From NCBI GenBank assembly GCA_964017045.1, contig OZ024806.1:25469503-25533502 (forward strand): 64,000 nt of DNA, given 5' to 3'. How positions within the stretch are numbered: the stretch's first letter is position 1; each line of letters starts with the position of its first letter. Origin of the DNA: Omphiscola glabra (Eukaryota; Mollusca; Gastropoda; Lymnaeidae). Both the position numbers and the translations under genes were made by a program. The notes beneath the pieces are model-generated. The model made no database searches and was not told the DNA's origin. It worked only from the letters and a program-made list of their open reading frames with translations. Shown piece after piece: positions 33,205 through 44,979 of the stretch.

Positions 33205-34465
33205 GAACAATCTCTGTCAATAAAACAATATATGTTAAGCTTTAATAGTAATTTTACACAATAAAGCAGTAGACATTTCGGCACATGCCTTCATCAGTAC
33301 AACAAAACATTTGAATAAGTATAAATTAAATTTAAATAATATATATACATATATCCTACCTAAAAAAAAGTAGGAGTGGGCGCAAAAACCAGACAGAAAA
33401 AAATTAAAGAAGAATGGAATAGAAGTGACTTGGAGTAAAATGTGAACAAACAAACAGGAAAAAGACAGTTAACGTAAAATTGTGGATTTGGTTTATCCAG
33501 TATGGAGTGAACGTACCGTACCAAATCGTATTAATTTATTCTCCATATAGCTCCTATCCTGTGTGTTACTAGTATACAGTATACCAGTAACTGCGATGTT
33601 TAAAATGCCATCATGGTTAGTGCTATTGAAATGTTTGGAGACTGGACAGAGAGCCTGTTTATTTATGTTATAGAGGTGTTCTCTAAACCGGTCTCCAAGG
33701 CGACGATCTGTCTCTCCTACGTATAATTTACCGCACTTTTTACAAAGGATGGTGTAAATCACGTTGCGACTTGTGCAGGTAAAGCCATCTTTTATTCTGA
33801 ATATTTCCAGAGGGAAAGTGATCTTATCAACTTTTATCACGTAGGGACATGTGTTACAACGGCTACGGGTGCAACTTGTGGTGCCTTTATGTGTTTTAAT
33901 AGCAGGGAGGTGGCTTCTAACTAGCATGTCCCTAAGGCTCTTGTCCCTCCGGAAAACGAAAAGATCAGGTTTTCTGAAAATCTCATTGGTGACAGGGTCT
34001 GCCATAAGAATTGAGCTTTTTTTTCAGAACCAGAAAACGGGCTTTAAGGATATGGGGATTAAAAGTTAAAATCAATGTAGACCTTTCCCTGGCGTCAGAA
34101 TGAGTAGCTTTAAAAGCATCCTGTCAAGTCACACCTTTAACTCAAGTGACAGCTGCTTTTAAAATTTGCTCAGGATATAACCTGCGTCTGAAAAAATCCA
34201 ACATTTCAGCCGTCCTTTCCCAAAAATCCTCATCATTGCTACAGTCTTCTCAGTCTATGCAACTGAGAAAAGGGGAGTTTTTACATTTTTGAGGGTGGGA
34301 CGATGTATAGAGTAAGAAACCGTGACTGTCTGTTTTCTTATACTTATTTAAATGTTTTGTTGTTGTACTAATGAAGGCATGTCCCAAAGCGTCTACTGCT
34401 GTATTATATAAAATTATTATTAAAGCTTAACATATATTGTTATATTGCCTCTTATTGTTCGTGTC
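33205..34465 (-). mobile_element. Penelope-like element, truncated, with inverted terminal repeats
   Basis: About 105 bp at each end are inverse complements (left 33205-33310, right 34352-34465; shared blocks acaatatatgttaagcttta and atgccttcat.agtac). They enclose 3' coding sequence on the minus strand. Upstream of the intact frame are decayed RT-thumb remnants (FWERTAEMLDFFRRR). Such terminal repeats, direct or inverted, are typical of Penelope elements. It lies in GLS intron 1 and has split an older LINE. Confidence 0.8.
33493..34005 (-). CDS. Penelope-like element GIY-YIG endonuclease domain
   Basis: The 170-codon frame is the C-terminal part of a Penelope-type polyprotein. It reads FVFRRDKSLRDMLVRSHLP, then a cysteine cluster CTRSRCNTCPYV, then the GIY-YIG nuclease core VIYTILCKKCGKLYVGETDR with the downstream Arg (RRLGDRFREH) and HFNSTNHDG. 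GIY-YIG endonuclease nicks target DNA to prime reverse transcription in this class. The frame itself has no stop, but the reverse-transcriptase part upstream is frameshifted and mostly missing. The fragment is therefore not autonomous. Confidence 0.9.
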   Translation of the reverse strand: MADPVTNEIFRKPDLFVFRRDKSLRDMLVRSHLPAIKTHKGTTSCTRSRCNTCPYVIKVDKITFPLEIFRIKDGFTCTSRNVIYTILCKKCGKLYVGETDRRLGDRFREHLYNINKQALCPVSKHFNSTNHDGILNIAVTGILYTSNTQDRSYMENKLIRFGTVRSLHTG

Positions 34466-34466
34466 T

Positions 34467-34660
34467 AATTAATCTGATCCTGATATAGACTGTACAATTC
34501 ATGGTTGGTTCGTATTCTCCATCCATATTCATCCTTTGTTGGCCCATAGATTTTCCTGGGAACTTTTCTCTCCCGTGTGTTTAATAGGTTTTCTACCGTT
34601 TTTGTTAGGGTCCAAGTTTCACTTGCATATGTTACAACTGGTCTGATTACAGTTTATAAA
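34467..34660 (-). mobile_element. LINE 3' fragment, right of the Penelope insertion
   Basis: It matches 7700-7890 closely (gatcctgatatagactgtac, tctcccgtgtgtttaatagg, agggtccaagtttcacttgc). It continues the piece at 32930-33145 interrupted by the Penelope-like element. Confidence 0.75.
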
Positions 34661-34764
34661 TAGTTGTTATTTTTCATATAGTTAATTACTTCTTTAGTAT
34701 CTTCTAGAGTTGGGGGAGTTTATGAAAGGGTCTGGTCCTCCCTGTGGTGGTTGGTACACTATAC

Positions 34765-35060
34765 AGTTTAAGTTAAACACCCGACTGACATGAAACTGTA
34801 CATAAGACTGACATCACACTGTACACAATACTGACATCCGACTGTACACTACAAGGCTGACATCAAATTGTACATAAGACTGACATCACACTGTACACAA
34901 AACTGACATCAATTTGTACACATGACTCACATCACACTGCTAACAAGACTGACTTATCACTGTACACAAAACTAACATCGAATTGTACACACGTTGGAAA
35001 CTACACTGTAAACAAGATTGCCATCGAAATGCAAACATGACATTGTATTTATCAAAGCCT
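34765..35060. repeat. ~24-bp repeat, about 11 copies
   Basis: The core is gactgacatcacactgtaca followed by caa or taa. Copies are moderately diverged. Confidence 0.8.
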
Positions 35061-35189
35061 AAATCAAAATGTACACAAAACGATATACATTTTATGTACA
35101 AACAACTCATTTAACAATTAAAATACGACTCTCATTTAATAATTGAGACATGCATAGAACAACTCTTACTCTAATAAACAAACACTAGA

Positions 35190-35340
35190 TTATTAGGATC
35201 CATCTACCGGTTAATAAGGTCCACCTACTGGTTAATAGGGTCCACCTACTGGTTAATAGGGTCCATCTACCGGTTAATAGGGTCCATCTACTGATTAATA
35301 GGATCCATCTACCGGTTAATATGGTCCATCTACCGAACTT
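35190..35340. repeat. ~22-bp repeat, about 7 copies
   Basis: The core is ggtccatctaccggttaata, with variants accta/tctac and ctggt/ccggt. Confidence 0.85.
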
Positions 35341-35429
35341 TGCTATGACATAAACATTCCCAGGTGACTATGGTCATATTATCTACTAAACTTGACCATT
35401 TAAATAATCCCATTTGACTATGGTCTTGA

Positions 35430-36125
35430 AATCTACTATGCTATACCATACATTACTATACCATACATTACTATACCATACCATTACTATACCATACATT
35501 ACTATGCCATACCATTACTATACCATACCATTACTATACCATACATTAGTATACCATACCATTACTATACCATACATTACTATACCATACCATTACTATA
35601 CCATACATTATTATACCATATCATTACTATACCATACATTACTATACCATACATTACTATACCATACATTACTATACCAAACATTACTATACCATAAATT
35701 ACTATACCATACATTACTATACCATACCATTACTATACCATACATTACTATACCATACCATTACTATACCATACATTACTATACCATACCATTACTATAC
35801 CATACATTACTATACCATACATTACTATACCATACCATTACTATACCATACATTACTATACCATACATTACTATACCATACATTACTATACCATACCATT
35901 ACTATACCATACCATTACTATACCATACATTAAGATACCATACTATTACTATACCATACCATTACTATACCATACCATTACTATACCATACCATTAAAAT
36001 ACCATATCATTACTATACCATACTATTACTATACCATACCATTACTATACCATACCATTATTATACCATACCATTACTATACCAGACATTACTATACCAT
36101 ACATTACTATACCATACCATTACTG
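35430..36125. repeat. ATTACTATACCAT satellite, block 1
   Basis: Units of 14 bp (acattactatacca) and 16 bp (accattactataccat) alternate in irregular order over about 0.7 kb. The mixed unit lengths give an open TIPYHYY-like frame with no protein meaning. Confidence 0.95.
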
Positions 36126-36706
36126 AAAATGTCGCATAAGAGATGGAGTCGGTGGGCCGTCGAGCGTGAGCTCTTAATGCCCCCCCCCCCCCCCCACACA
36201 ATCCAGCGCACTGAAGGACTTAACCCGACGCCAGCCCGTGCGGAAGGGCGCCGGGAACTTCCCCCTTGACCTAGGGGAGGCCCGGTCGACCGAGGACGCT
36301 GCGTTTAAAGCGTCCGCAGTCCACTCTCTGTGGGTCAGGACGGCTTTGCTTCCACTCCGGGGGGTTGGTGTTGCGTTACCACTCCCCACCGCCCAGGGAG
36401 TCTTTCGGTCGGGACGTTTGTAGTGGCGGGACGAAACGGTTGCCTATGAGCGGCTTTCTCACGGCCGCGTAACTAAAATCATCGGCATGGGTTTTGATGG
36501 CCACCCAAGCCTCATATCCACTAACAGCAACTAGTAATCATGTTAGTGGCAGCTCCCGTTGCGTTGGGAGTCATGCGTTTGGCCGGGAGTTTTTTTAGCT
36601 TCGGGTGGACAAGTCCCCCCTACTAGTCTGCCACGCCACGAAGAGGCAAAACCCCATGTGGACGCCCCCAAGTCTCCTCGGGGACGCTGCCGCTTACGCA
36701 GCACAG
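36126..36706. other. GC-rich block inside the satellite
   Basis: About 580 bp of GC-rich unique sequence (ggtgggccgtcgagcgtgag, ggcgccgggaacttccccct, tcctcggggacgctgccgct) interrupts the AT-rich satellite on both sides. Its first ~85 bp recur, truncated, at 36969-37058 in the same satellite context. I do not recognise it as rDNA, tRNA or a known element. It may be the unique part of a non-autonomous element whose other part is the satellite. Confidence 0.6.
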
Positions 36707-36968
36707 CCATACCATTACTATACCATACCATTACTATACCATACATTACTATACCATACATTACTATACCATACCATTACTATACCATACATTACTATAC
36801 CATACCATTACTATACCATACATTACTATACCATACATTAAAATACCATACCATTACTATACCATACTATTACTATACCATACCATTACTATACCATACC
36901 ATTATTATACCATACCATTACTATACCATACATTACTATACCATACCATTACTATACCATACCATTAC
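36707..36968. repeat. ATTACTATACCAT satellite, block 2
   Basis: Same mixed 14/16-bp units as block 1, starting directly after the GC-rich block (gcacagccataccattact). Confidence 0.95.
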
Positions 36969-37058
36969 TAATAAAGTCGCATAGGAGATGGCGTCGGTGG
37001 GCCGTCGAGCGTGAGCTCTTAATGCCCCCCCGGGCGCTCCCCCACACAAGCCAGCGCA
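36969..37058. other. Second, truncated copy of the GC-rich block
   Basis: It repeats the start of 36126 (gtcgcataggagatgg, ggtgggccgtcgagcgtgag, ctcttaatgccccccc) and breaks off at ccagcgcac, where satellite sequence resumes to about 37100. Confidence 0.85.
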
Positions 37059-37394
37059 CCATACCATTACTATACAATACCATTAATATACCACACCACA
37101 CCACCAATCTCAGGTGACTATACTCTTACTATCTACTCTATTATAACCATGTAAACAAACTTAGGTGCAGATCTTTTGAAGATGTGAACGGGACACATTC
37201 CCCACCTGTATTTATTGTTCCTTACTCTCACCTGTGTGAACGTGAGGCACACCTAATAATATGTCATATCATCATGTCATTTTCCTTTTGAAACAGTTGT
37301 CGGACTCGTAAGGGGTTGGGGGGGGGGGCTGGGAGGGGGTGAGTTGGTAAAATATGCCAACGGGAGTGTTAGCTGCTTATGGATTACGGTGGTG

Positions 37395-37570
37395 CATGTA
37401 TATACAGTATGTGTTCTTATGTAAAGCATGTGTTCTTATGTACAGTATGTGTTCTTACATTTATCATGTGTTCTTATGTACAACATGTGTTCTTATGTAC
37501 AGTATGTGTTCTTATGTACAGCATGTGTTCTTATGTACAGTATGTGTTCGTATGTACAGTATGTGCAAAT
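37395..37570. repeat. 19-bp repeat, about 9 copies
   Basis: The unit is atgtgttcttatgtacagt with few substitutions. It lies in GLS intron 1, about 270 bp upstream of the exon 2 acceptor. Confidence 0.9.
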
Positions 37571-37836
37571 ACGATACGTTCTATCAGTATTGGAACATAC
37601 TGTCTTATAATTGTGTCATGTCATCGAATCAACCTTTTGATTACACCACAATTTCCTAACTTTTGATTACACCACAATTGCCTAACTTTTGATCACACAT
37701 AGCATGTCTAGCATATCTAGCATATGATGACATCACGAATGTCTACCATCATGTTGGTCTAGCCTGCGATGACATCATCTATCAGGAATCTCCTGTCTCT
37801 AGTCTGTCTAAACGTGTGTCGTCTCCCTGTCCCCAG

Positions 37837-37930
37837 GGAACAGATGTTTGGGTTCCACGACATCGACTACCACCTGTTCGATTACCTGAGTGATGACCAG
37901 GGCAAGCTGTCAATCACTAAATTTCTACAG
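37837..37930 (+). CDS. GLS: Glutaminase, coding exon 2
   Basis: This 94-nt exon completes codon 97 and encodes EQMFGFHDIDYHLFDYLSDD and QGKLSITKFLQ (residues 98-128). It corresponds to the start of the N-terminal helical (EF-hand-like) region of animal GLS/GLS2, where human GLS has LFYTIAEGQEKIPVHKF. The acceptor is tccccag and the donor ctacag|gtgagt. A second, imperfect copy of the exon end plus donor follows 30 bp downstream (37945-37972). Confidence 0.88.
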
Positions 37931-37944
37931 GTGAGTGGCATTCA

Positions 37945-37972
37945 TCAGATCACTAAATGTCTGTAAGTGGGG
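37945..37972 (+). repeat. Duplicate of GLS exon 2 end and donor
   Basis: The exon end tcaatcactaaatttctaca|ggtgagtgg is echoed by cagatcactaaatgtctgta|agtggggg. The copy also contains a GTAAGT donor (37963-37968). Confidence 0.65.
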
Positions 37973-38044
37973 GTATTTATAATTTTTGTATGGGTTCACA
38001 GATTATATTGAGCCTATGTTTCTACGTAGAGACCGAGAGAGCAA

Positions 38045-38215
38045 CATTGGGATCTGGGTAAACACTTAATTTTTTAATTAGAAATAATTTTGAAATTTCT
38101 TGTTTTTTATTGTCTGCGAAGAAGGCATTTAGTCGAAACACCCGGTCTGTCTTCTTTGAAACATAAACATATCTTGTTTCACTATTTATTTGCTTCACGC
38201 GACTTGAACACAGCC
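38045..38215. mobile_element. Possible Penelope-like or related element terminus
   Basis: The string gcgaagaaggcatttagtcgaaac resembles the conserved motif (gaaggc....gtcgaaac) seen at ends of Penelope-like elements. No coding part is attached. Confidence 0.35.
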
Positions 38216-39074
38216 CCGACCCTCTTATATTAATCACATTTCATAATAGCGGATTTCAAAGAAAAGATGTAATTTACCACGTTAAAACGGTGGCACAAAA
38301 ACCCTCCAGCTGAGTCCAACCCAATGAAACAACAAAAACAAACACATCGAACAACATAACAACTAAAATAATCGACACGAATGTTACCGGGATGTCTCGA
38401 ACAAAATGAGGATGGTACAGTGTTTACTGTGACCAAAAATGTACACATTTACACTTAACACATATTTTGTATTATTGAACACACCCCAACGGTGCAAGTG
38501 TGTCGCGCTCATTGTAGCAAGCTGTTAAAAGTGTGTCCGGCGGTTTGGGGGCATCCGGGAGTTCTTAGTCAGGATTTAAAAAATGAAGTCCGTGCAAATA
38601 GGTCATTGAACCACGAACGTAGTCAGTCATTGCATACCAATGTTTGTATATCAGTGTTTGTATACCCGCGGTTAAAAATAAGGTACATCCGTGACAGCGG
38701 TTAGGATAGGATATTTCCGGTTGCCATGTGAGGGGGAAGGGTTGAGGTGGCGTCGGTACGACATTTCCTGCCACCCCTTTGTTTGTTCTGTAGACCAAGA
38801 GACAGGACACGAATCAAAGGAGGGGAAAAACAGATGTGTGCTGATGTAGTGTCCTACCATAGGCGGATCTAATACTTTTATGTAGTGAAGTCAGAGGGGT
38901 AACGTGGGCCCTTAGTGGGGGACTCGGATATTTAAGCGGACTAAATTTGTGCTGTGGAAAATAAATTAATAGAAAATATTTTAAATTGCATTGAAGTGGC
39001 AGGGGAGGGGGTGCGAGGGGGCTGGGGGTGGTAAATGGCCCTGAGTGATGTTCCCCTGTGTGTACCAACTAGTA

Positions 39075-39700
39075 AAATGGATATTCTGGCACTATCATTG
39101 CCATGTGATATCCTGGCACTATCATTGCCATGTGATATTCTGGCACTACATTGCCATGTGATATTCTGGCACTATCATTGCCATGTGATATTCTAGCACT
39201 ATCATTGCCTTTTGATATTCGGGCACTATCATTGCCATGTGATATTCTGGCACTATTATTGCCATGTGATATTCTGGCACTATTATTGCCATGTGATATC
39301 TGGCATTATCATTGCCATGTGATATTCTGGCACTATCATGGCCATGTGATATTCTGGCACTAACACGACCATGTGATATTCTGGCACTAACATTGCCATG
39401 TGATATTCTGGCACTATCATTGCCATGTGATATTCTGACACTATCATTGCCATGTGATATTCTAGCACTATCATTGCCATGTGATATTCTGGCACTATCA
39501 TTGCCATGTGATATTCTGGCACTATCATTGCCATGTGATATTCTGGCACTATCATGGCCATGTGATATTCTGGCACTATCATTGACATGTGATATTCTGG
39601 CACTATCATTGCCATGTGATATTCTGGCACTATCATTGCCATGTGATATTCTGGCACTATCATTGCCATGTGATATTCTGGCACCAACATTGCCATGCAG
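39075..39700. repeat. 27-bp minisatellite, about 23 copies
   Basis: The unit contains tgatattctggcactatcat followed by tgccatg. Being 27 bp, it keeps both strands open (DILALSLPC and EYHMAMIVP repeats). GLS intron 2. Confidence 0.95.
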
Positions 39701-40410
39701 CTAGAATTTACGACCAACTCTAGCAGTTTCTCAATACTTTTAAAATAAAACAATACATTTAAAAACATATAGATCTGCTTAAATTTGACCAGACAATTTT
39801 CCTATACGGCTCTCTTTCAGCCCCTCAACAAGCAACAAGCCATCTCAAATGTTCTCGACAGAAGCTTTGCCAAAATATCAGGCTTCAAATAAAATACCCT
39901 GACAACGTCATCAGTTTGACCTTTCTGCCCCCCCATAGCAACAAACGAGAAGACGAACTCTTCCAGCGTGCGGGGAAACATTGGCGCTACATTCTCTGAC
40001 AGCGACTCTCAAACAATTTCAAAATATGCTCAGTTAGTACTGACCCCACGTTTAGTGGCAAGCTTTGTTTTGGGCAGGTATGTTACAACAGTCTGATGCA
40101 TTGCACGAGTTGACACAGTCTATTCAGCAAACACGCTTTCAGCATCTTAGATCGTGCAGCCCAGGGACGGATCATTGGCGGGTGAGAGCAATCGAAGAGA
40201 TCAATAACTCGGGCATCCATCAAAGTTCAAAGCAGTCCTGGCACACAACCAACATACGTTTTCCAGGTGGTTGATTCGGGTGGAGGGATCTCAAACTGGG
40301 CAATGCGTTAGGCTCTGTATTTCAGCCGACAGGAGACATCGCACTGTTGTTTGTGATGGAAGCAAGAATGAGTGAGTTGAAGCTGAGATGAATTAAATGA
40401 TGAGTATAAA
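39701..40410. other. GLS intron 2 sequence without recognised features
   Basis: No exon, RNA gene or transposon end recognised between two minisatellites. Confidence 0.4.
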
Positions 40411-40412
40411 TG

Positions 40413-40735
40413 GCGGCGCATTTATTGATGTCGCGGTGTAGGTTTATGGGATACGTAGGGTGTTAAAATGACATGCAGCACATTTATTGATGTTGTGGTG
40501 TAGGTTTATGGGATACGTAGGGTGTTAAAATGACATGCAGCACATTTATTGATGTTGTGGTGTAGGTTTATGGGATACGTAGGGTGTTAAAATGGCTTGC
40601 GGCACATTTATTGATGTTGTGGTGTAGGTTTATGGGATACGTAGGGTGTTAAAATGGCTTGCGGTACATTTATTGATGTTGTGGTGTAGGTCTATGGGAT
40701 ACGCAGGGTGTTAAAATGGCTTGCGGCACATTTAT
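40413..40735. repeat. ~62-bp tandem repeat, 5 copies
   Basis: Each copy has acatttattgatgttgtggt, gtaggtttatgggatacgta and gggtgttaaaatg. The first copy and the decayed right end (to about 40860) differ most. Confidence 0.9.
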
Positions 40736-40869
40736 ATTTAATGCGGCTAATGGAAATAGTACGATGTTAGTTTACTAAGTTCAGCTGGCGGCACATTAAT
40801 TGGAAGGATGTGGTGTTAAAATGATGTTAGTATGGCTGGCGCACACTCACTAATGATGTGGCTTATGCA

Positions 40870-42680
40870 GAGCAATCGCGTTGGCCCTGACCCCATGTGG
40901 CTGGAGGGGGCCACGGATATTTAAGGGGGTCCACATTTTTTATGTGGAACAAACCTATCATTTTGAAAACAGGGTGCACAAAACCGAAAAGTGACAGAGG
41001 GCCTCCAAAAGTGACAGGGCGACTTTAAAAGTCACGCGACCGTTCTGTGGTGCATCGGCTGGACAGGGGTACTCATGTTCACGTGGACGAAAACCTAAAA
41101 CTGTCAAAGCTACTTTATCTATCGAAAAAACCCGCTGGTACCTTACGCATTTTGTGTGCGTTCTACGAAAACCAAAGCCCCGATGGCCTTAAACAGTTTT
41201 TTCATACCTTTATTTGATTGAAAACGTGTTCCATTGAAAGCCGAAGTTGACTGTGAAAAACGTGTAAACATTTTGAGACGGCTTTATAAATGTAAATTTA
41301 ATCACTCCAAAGTTTAGTACTTTAAGATTTTTTTTAAAAAAATTAAACGAATCAATTCTAGAATATCAAAATTTCCATTGATGTAGTGTCCCGTCACGTT
41401 TCAATCAATTCCCAACATTTTCAAGACTCAGCTTTGGGCGCTCAGGGAAATAATGAGGAATTGATTTGAGTCATTTCCATAATCACAGGTCTCAGATAAC
41501 CTTTCCTTCATAATATTGAAACTCAAAGTCAAACGTGAACTAATCCTCAGAGCATAGAACTGGTGAAAATAGTTGAAAATGGAATGACACGATCTTTGTG
41601 TATATGTGTGTGTGCGCGTGTGCGCACGCGGAGGAGAGGGTGGAAAGGAAGTGGGGGAGGGGGGCGAAGGTAAAAAAACTCTTGATCAGAATTCAGGGAC
41701 AGCTGTGATTTTGTTCTGGCGGTTCATAAAAAGGCAAAGTTAAGTAAGCCGTCTGTTTGTGTGCGCATGTGTGTGTGTGTACAATTTTTCAGTTCAAGTG
41801 TTGAACTGCTCTTCAATGTACGTGAGTGGTGTGTTAAGCGCGGCGGCTATGAATGAAATCGTTGAACAAGGTATGTTAAAGCTGGAAGTGAAAGAACGAA
41901 GTCACGTCATGAGTCTCGCTCATCCAACAAATGTAACAATGCATTTTGCAATTGGGTGCTCAATGGACCTCAAATATGTTTCGTTTTAGATATTGAATTA
42001 TAAAGAGAAATTTAAAATTCAGGAAATAAACTTGTTTAATCTTTGGCCAACATAAAGTAGAGTGTTGATGAAGAAATAAATTAAACAACCCACAAAAACA
42101 ACGGTATTCTTATAAATCCTTTACATGCATTTTTAAAAATTATTTTATTTATATTAATAATCTAATTTCCCACCCAATTTTTCCACCGCAGATCTATTTC
42201 ACAAACTATTTCAGAAAAAAAATATGAAAAATATTACACACCAAACGCACTTGCGATATTTTAACGAATCTCATTTAGCGCAGTTATCGGGAATTTTATG
42301 GCGTGAAATCAGGGTCATTATATTTCATCGATCTTCCCCTTGAAAAATATGAAAAACTGATTTTTGGAGGTTGGGGTAGGGGCTAAAAATTTGATAGCCC
42401 GTGTTGTCATCGGCAGCGAGTCTATGTGCCAAGTTTTAGCTCGATGGGTTGACGGGATTCGAAGATTTCACCACACAACCAGCTTGAAAGAAACACAAAG
42501 GGCATGTCGACATGTTTTGATCTACACATTCCTGTCTTGTAAAGGGCATGTCATCATGTATTGATAGCATCCCATGGCTCACAGAATTAAAAACATTTTA
42601 TATCTACTGGCTCTTCCAGAAGTCGAGAGAGTTCAAGGCCACCCAACGACCCCCCCCCCCCCCCCCAAATAGATGTTAAA
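40870..42680. other. GLS intron 2 sequence, mostly featureless
   Basis: A GT-rich patch at 41595-41630 and 41755-41780 and a poly-C run at 42650-42666 are the only visible low-complexity items. Short open frames at 41759 and 42364 show no family features. Confidence 0.4.
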
Positions 42681-42689
42681 CATTTACGA

Positions 42690-43075
42690 AAACAGTTCAA
42701 ATTTAAAGGAGCTTATCACACTGGCAACAAATTTAAAGGAGCTTATCACACTGGCATCAAATTTAAAGGAGCTTATCACACTGGCAACGAATTTAAAGGA
42801 GCCTTTCACACTGGCATCAAATTTAAAGGAGCTTATCACACTAGCAACGAATTTAAAGGAGCTTATCACGCTGGCAACACATTTAAAGGAGCTTATCACG
42901 CTGGCAACACATTTAAAGGAGCTTATCACGCTGGCAACACATTTAAAGGAGCTTATCACACTGGCAACACATTTAAAGGAGCTTATCACGCTGGCAACAC
43001 ATTTAAAGGAGCTTATCACGCTGGCAACACATTTAAAGGAGCTTCTCACACTGGCAACAAATTTAAACTCAGTTA
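42690..43075. repeat. 30-bp minisatellite, 12-13 copies
   Basis: The unit contains atttaaaggagcttatcaca followed by ctggcaaca. The 30-bp period yields a ten-residue repeat (NLKELITLAT) on plus and SFKCVASVIS on minus. Variants (acgctggc, caaca/cgaa/catca) are spread in blocks, indicating segmental duplications. Confidence 0.95.
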
Positions 43076-43919
43076 CGTCTTAGAAGATATTTCTTTTTAA
43101 TATATTGTTACTGGGGTCGAGGTGGAGGGGGGGTACTTAATTTTTTACAGCTAACCGCCCCTTTGTAAACTTAAGACTCTTGTGAATGTGAGACCTGTGA
43201 ATGTTAAAACCCCACACCCACACAGCTCTCTGTGACAGGACTTGGAGATATATAAAATATGTATATGGATGTGTGCGTATGATACATGTGAAGCAAGATC
43301 TCACCACAAGGTCAAGGAAATATATCTTTACTGTCCCGCCCTCTTGTCTGTCACATTACATTGACTAAACACACACTTAAGTTAATAATCACACTGTATG
43401 CCGACTTTTCTGTTTTATAGACGGTCTATAAATCTACTTGTATAACCTGACTGCACCAGTTAGCAGACATATCCCATTGCATAAAAGCATGTCACTCAAA
43501 AAACAAAAACAGGATCAACTTTCAAGGGGGAGATAATTTCGTATTCCAGGTGACTTTGTAAGCACACTATGACCTTGAGGAATATGATTTCGGCCGGCTT
43601 TTTTTGGTCAACAAGAAATGACCAGTCGATATGGCTGAAACATTAGTTTAAAAAACATATATTGTCTGACATTTTTCGAATTATTTATTACTCTATAAAT
43701 ATAATTTCAAACGACATAATTCTAGGCAAGAAACACATCTTTGACCTTGAAATTTGCATACACGCAGAAATAAAGACGCGACAAATTCGTGAGAGGCAAT
43801 TATTCTACTAGGGATAATAAAAATAGAGACACATTTACCATCACCAACTAAAATCATCGTCTCCACCCGAATCGTCCCCACCCCAAGTCATCTCCACCTC
43901 AAATCGGCTATCACCCAAA

Positions 43920-44460
43920 ATCGACCCCACCCCCAATCAGTCCAACCCTAAACTATTCTGAACCCAAACTATTCCGAACCCAAGCCATTCCAAACCCAAG
44001 CCATTCCAAACCAAAGTCAAGCCATTCCAAACCCAAGTCATTCCAAAACCAAGTCATTCCAAAACCAAGCCATTCCAAACCCAAGCCATTCCAAACCCAA
44101 GCCATTCCAAACCCAAGCTATTCCAAACCCAAGCCATTCCAAACCCAAGCCATTCCGAACCCAAGCCATTCCTAACCCAAGCCATTCCAAACCCAAGCCA
44201 TTCCGAACCCAAGCCATTCCAAATTCAAGCCATTCCAAACCCAAGCCATTCCAAATCCAAGCTATTCCAAACCCAAGCCATTCCAAACCCAAGCCATAAT
44301 ATTCCAAACCCAAGGCATCCCAAACCCAGGCCATTCCAAACCAAAGCCATTCCAAACCCAAGCTATTCCAAACCCAAGCCATTCCAAACCCAAGCCATAA
44401 TATTCCAAACCCAAGGCATCCCAAACCCAGGCCATTCCGAACCCAAGCCATTCCACCTTA
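43920..44460. repeat. 16-bp minisatellite, about 33 copies
   Basis: The unit is ccattccaaacccaag with point variants. A 48-bp period in the translated minus frame (NGLGLEWLGFGMAWVW) follows from three 16-bp units. An internal block containing ataatattcc is duplicated (44296 and 44397). Degenerate flanks extend to about 44620. Confidence 0.95.
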
Positions 44461-44689
44461 AACAATCTCCACTCAAAATTATGCCCACTCCAAGCCACCA
44501 TCACCCCGAAACAAAACCCATCCAAAACCATCCCCGCCCAAAACCATCATCCACCCACTCCAACTCCCACTCCAACTCCAAAAACAAAACCCACCTCAAA
44601 TTGTCCCACTCCAAATCTTATCTAGTGCTTTACTTTCCAATCATGGTAACTATTACGGTCAGAACTGATGCGACCATCATAGGCATACA

Positions 44690-44975
44690 ACTATACAGTA
44701 GACGTTATAGTGTACAGTAGATGTAGTGCATAGTATACGTAGTGTAAAGTACACCTAGTGTACAGTAGACGTTGTGCATAGTAGACATAGTGTTCAGTAT
44801 ACGTAGTACATAGTAGACGTAGTGTTAAGTAGACGTAGTGCATAGCAGACGTAGTGTAAAGTAAACGTATAGTGTAAAATAGACGTAGTGTAAAGTAGAC
44901 GTAGTGTAAAGTAGACGTAGTGTAAAGTAGACGTAGTGTAAAGTAGACGTAGTGTAAAGTAGACGTAGTGTACGG
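44690..44975. repeat. 16-bp minisatellite, about 18 copies
   Basis: The unit is tgtaaagtagacgtag. Copies at the right are nearly identical and those at the left diverged. Confidence 0.95.
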
Positions 44976-44979
44976 CAAG

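Noticed and set aside
35414..36139. 241-codon frame of TIPYHYYTI repeats
   Set aside because: Translation of a 14/16-bp satellite, no coding features.
36174..36423. Open frames in the GC-rich block as a gene
   Set aside because: Both strands are open because of high GC; no family features, and the block is repeated in satellite context.
39283..39768. 161-codon minus frame with EYHMAMIVP repeats
   Set aside because: By-product of the 27-bp array; the opposite strand is open as well.
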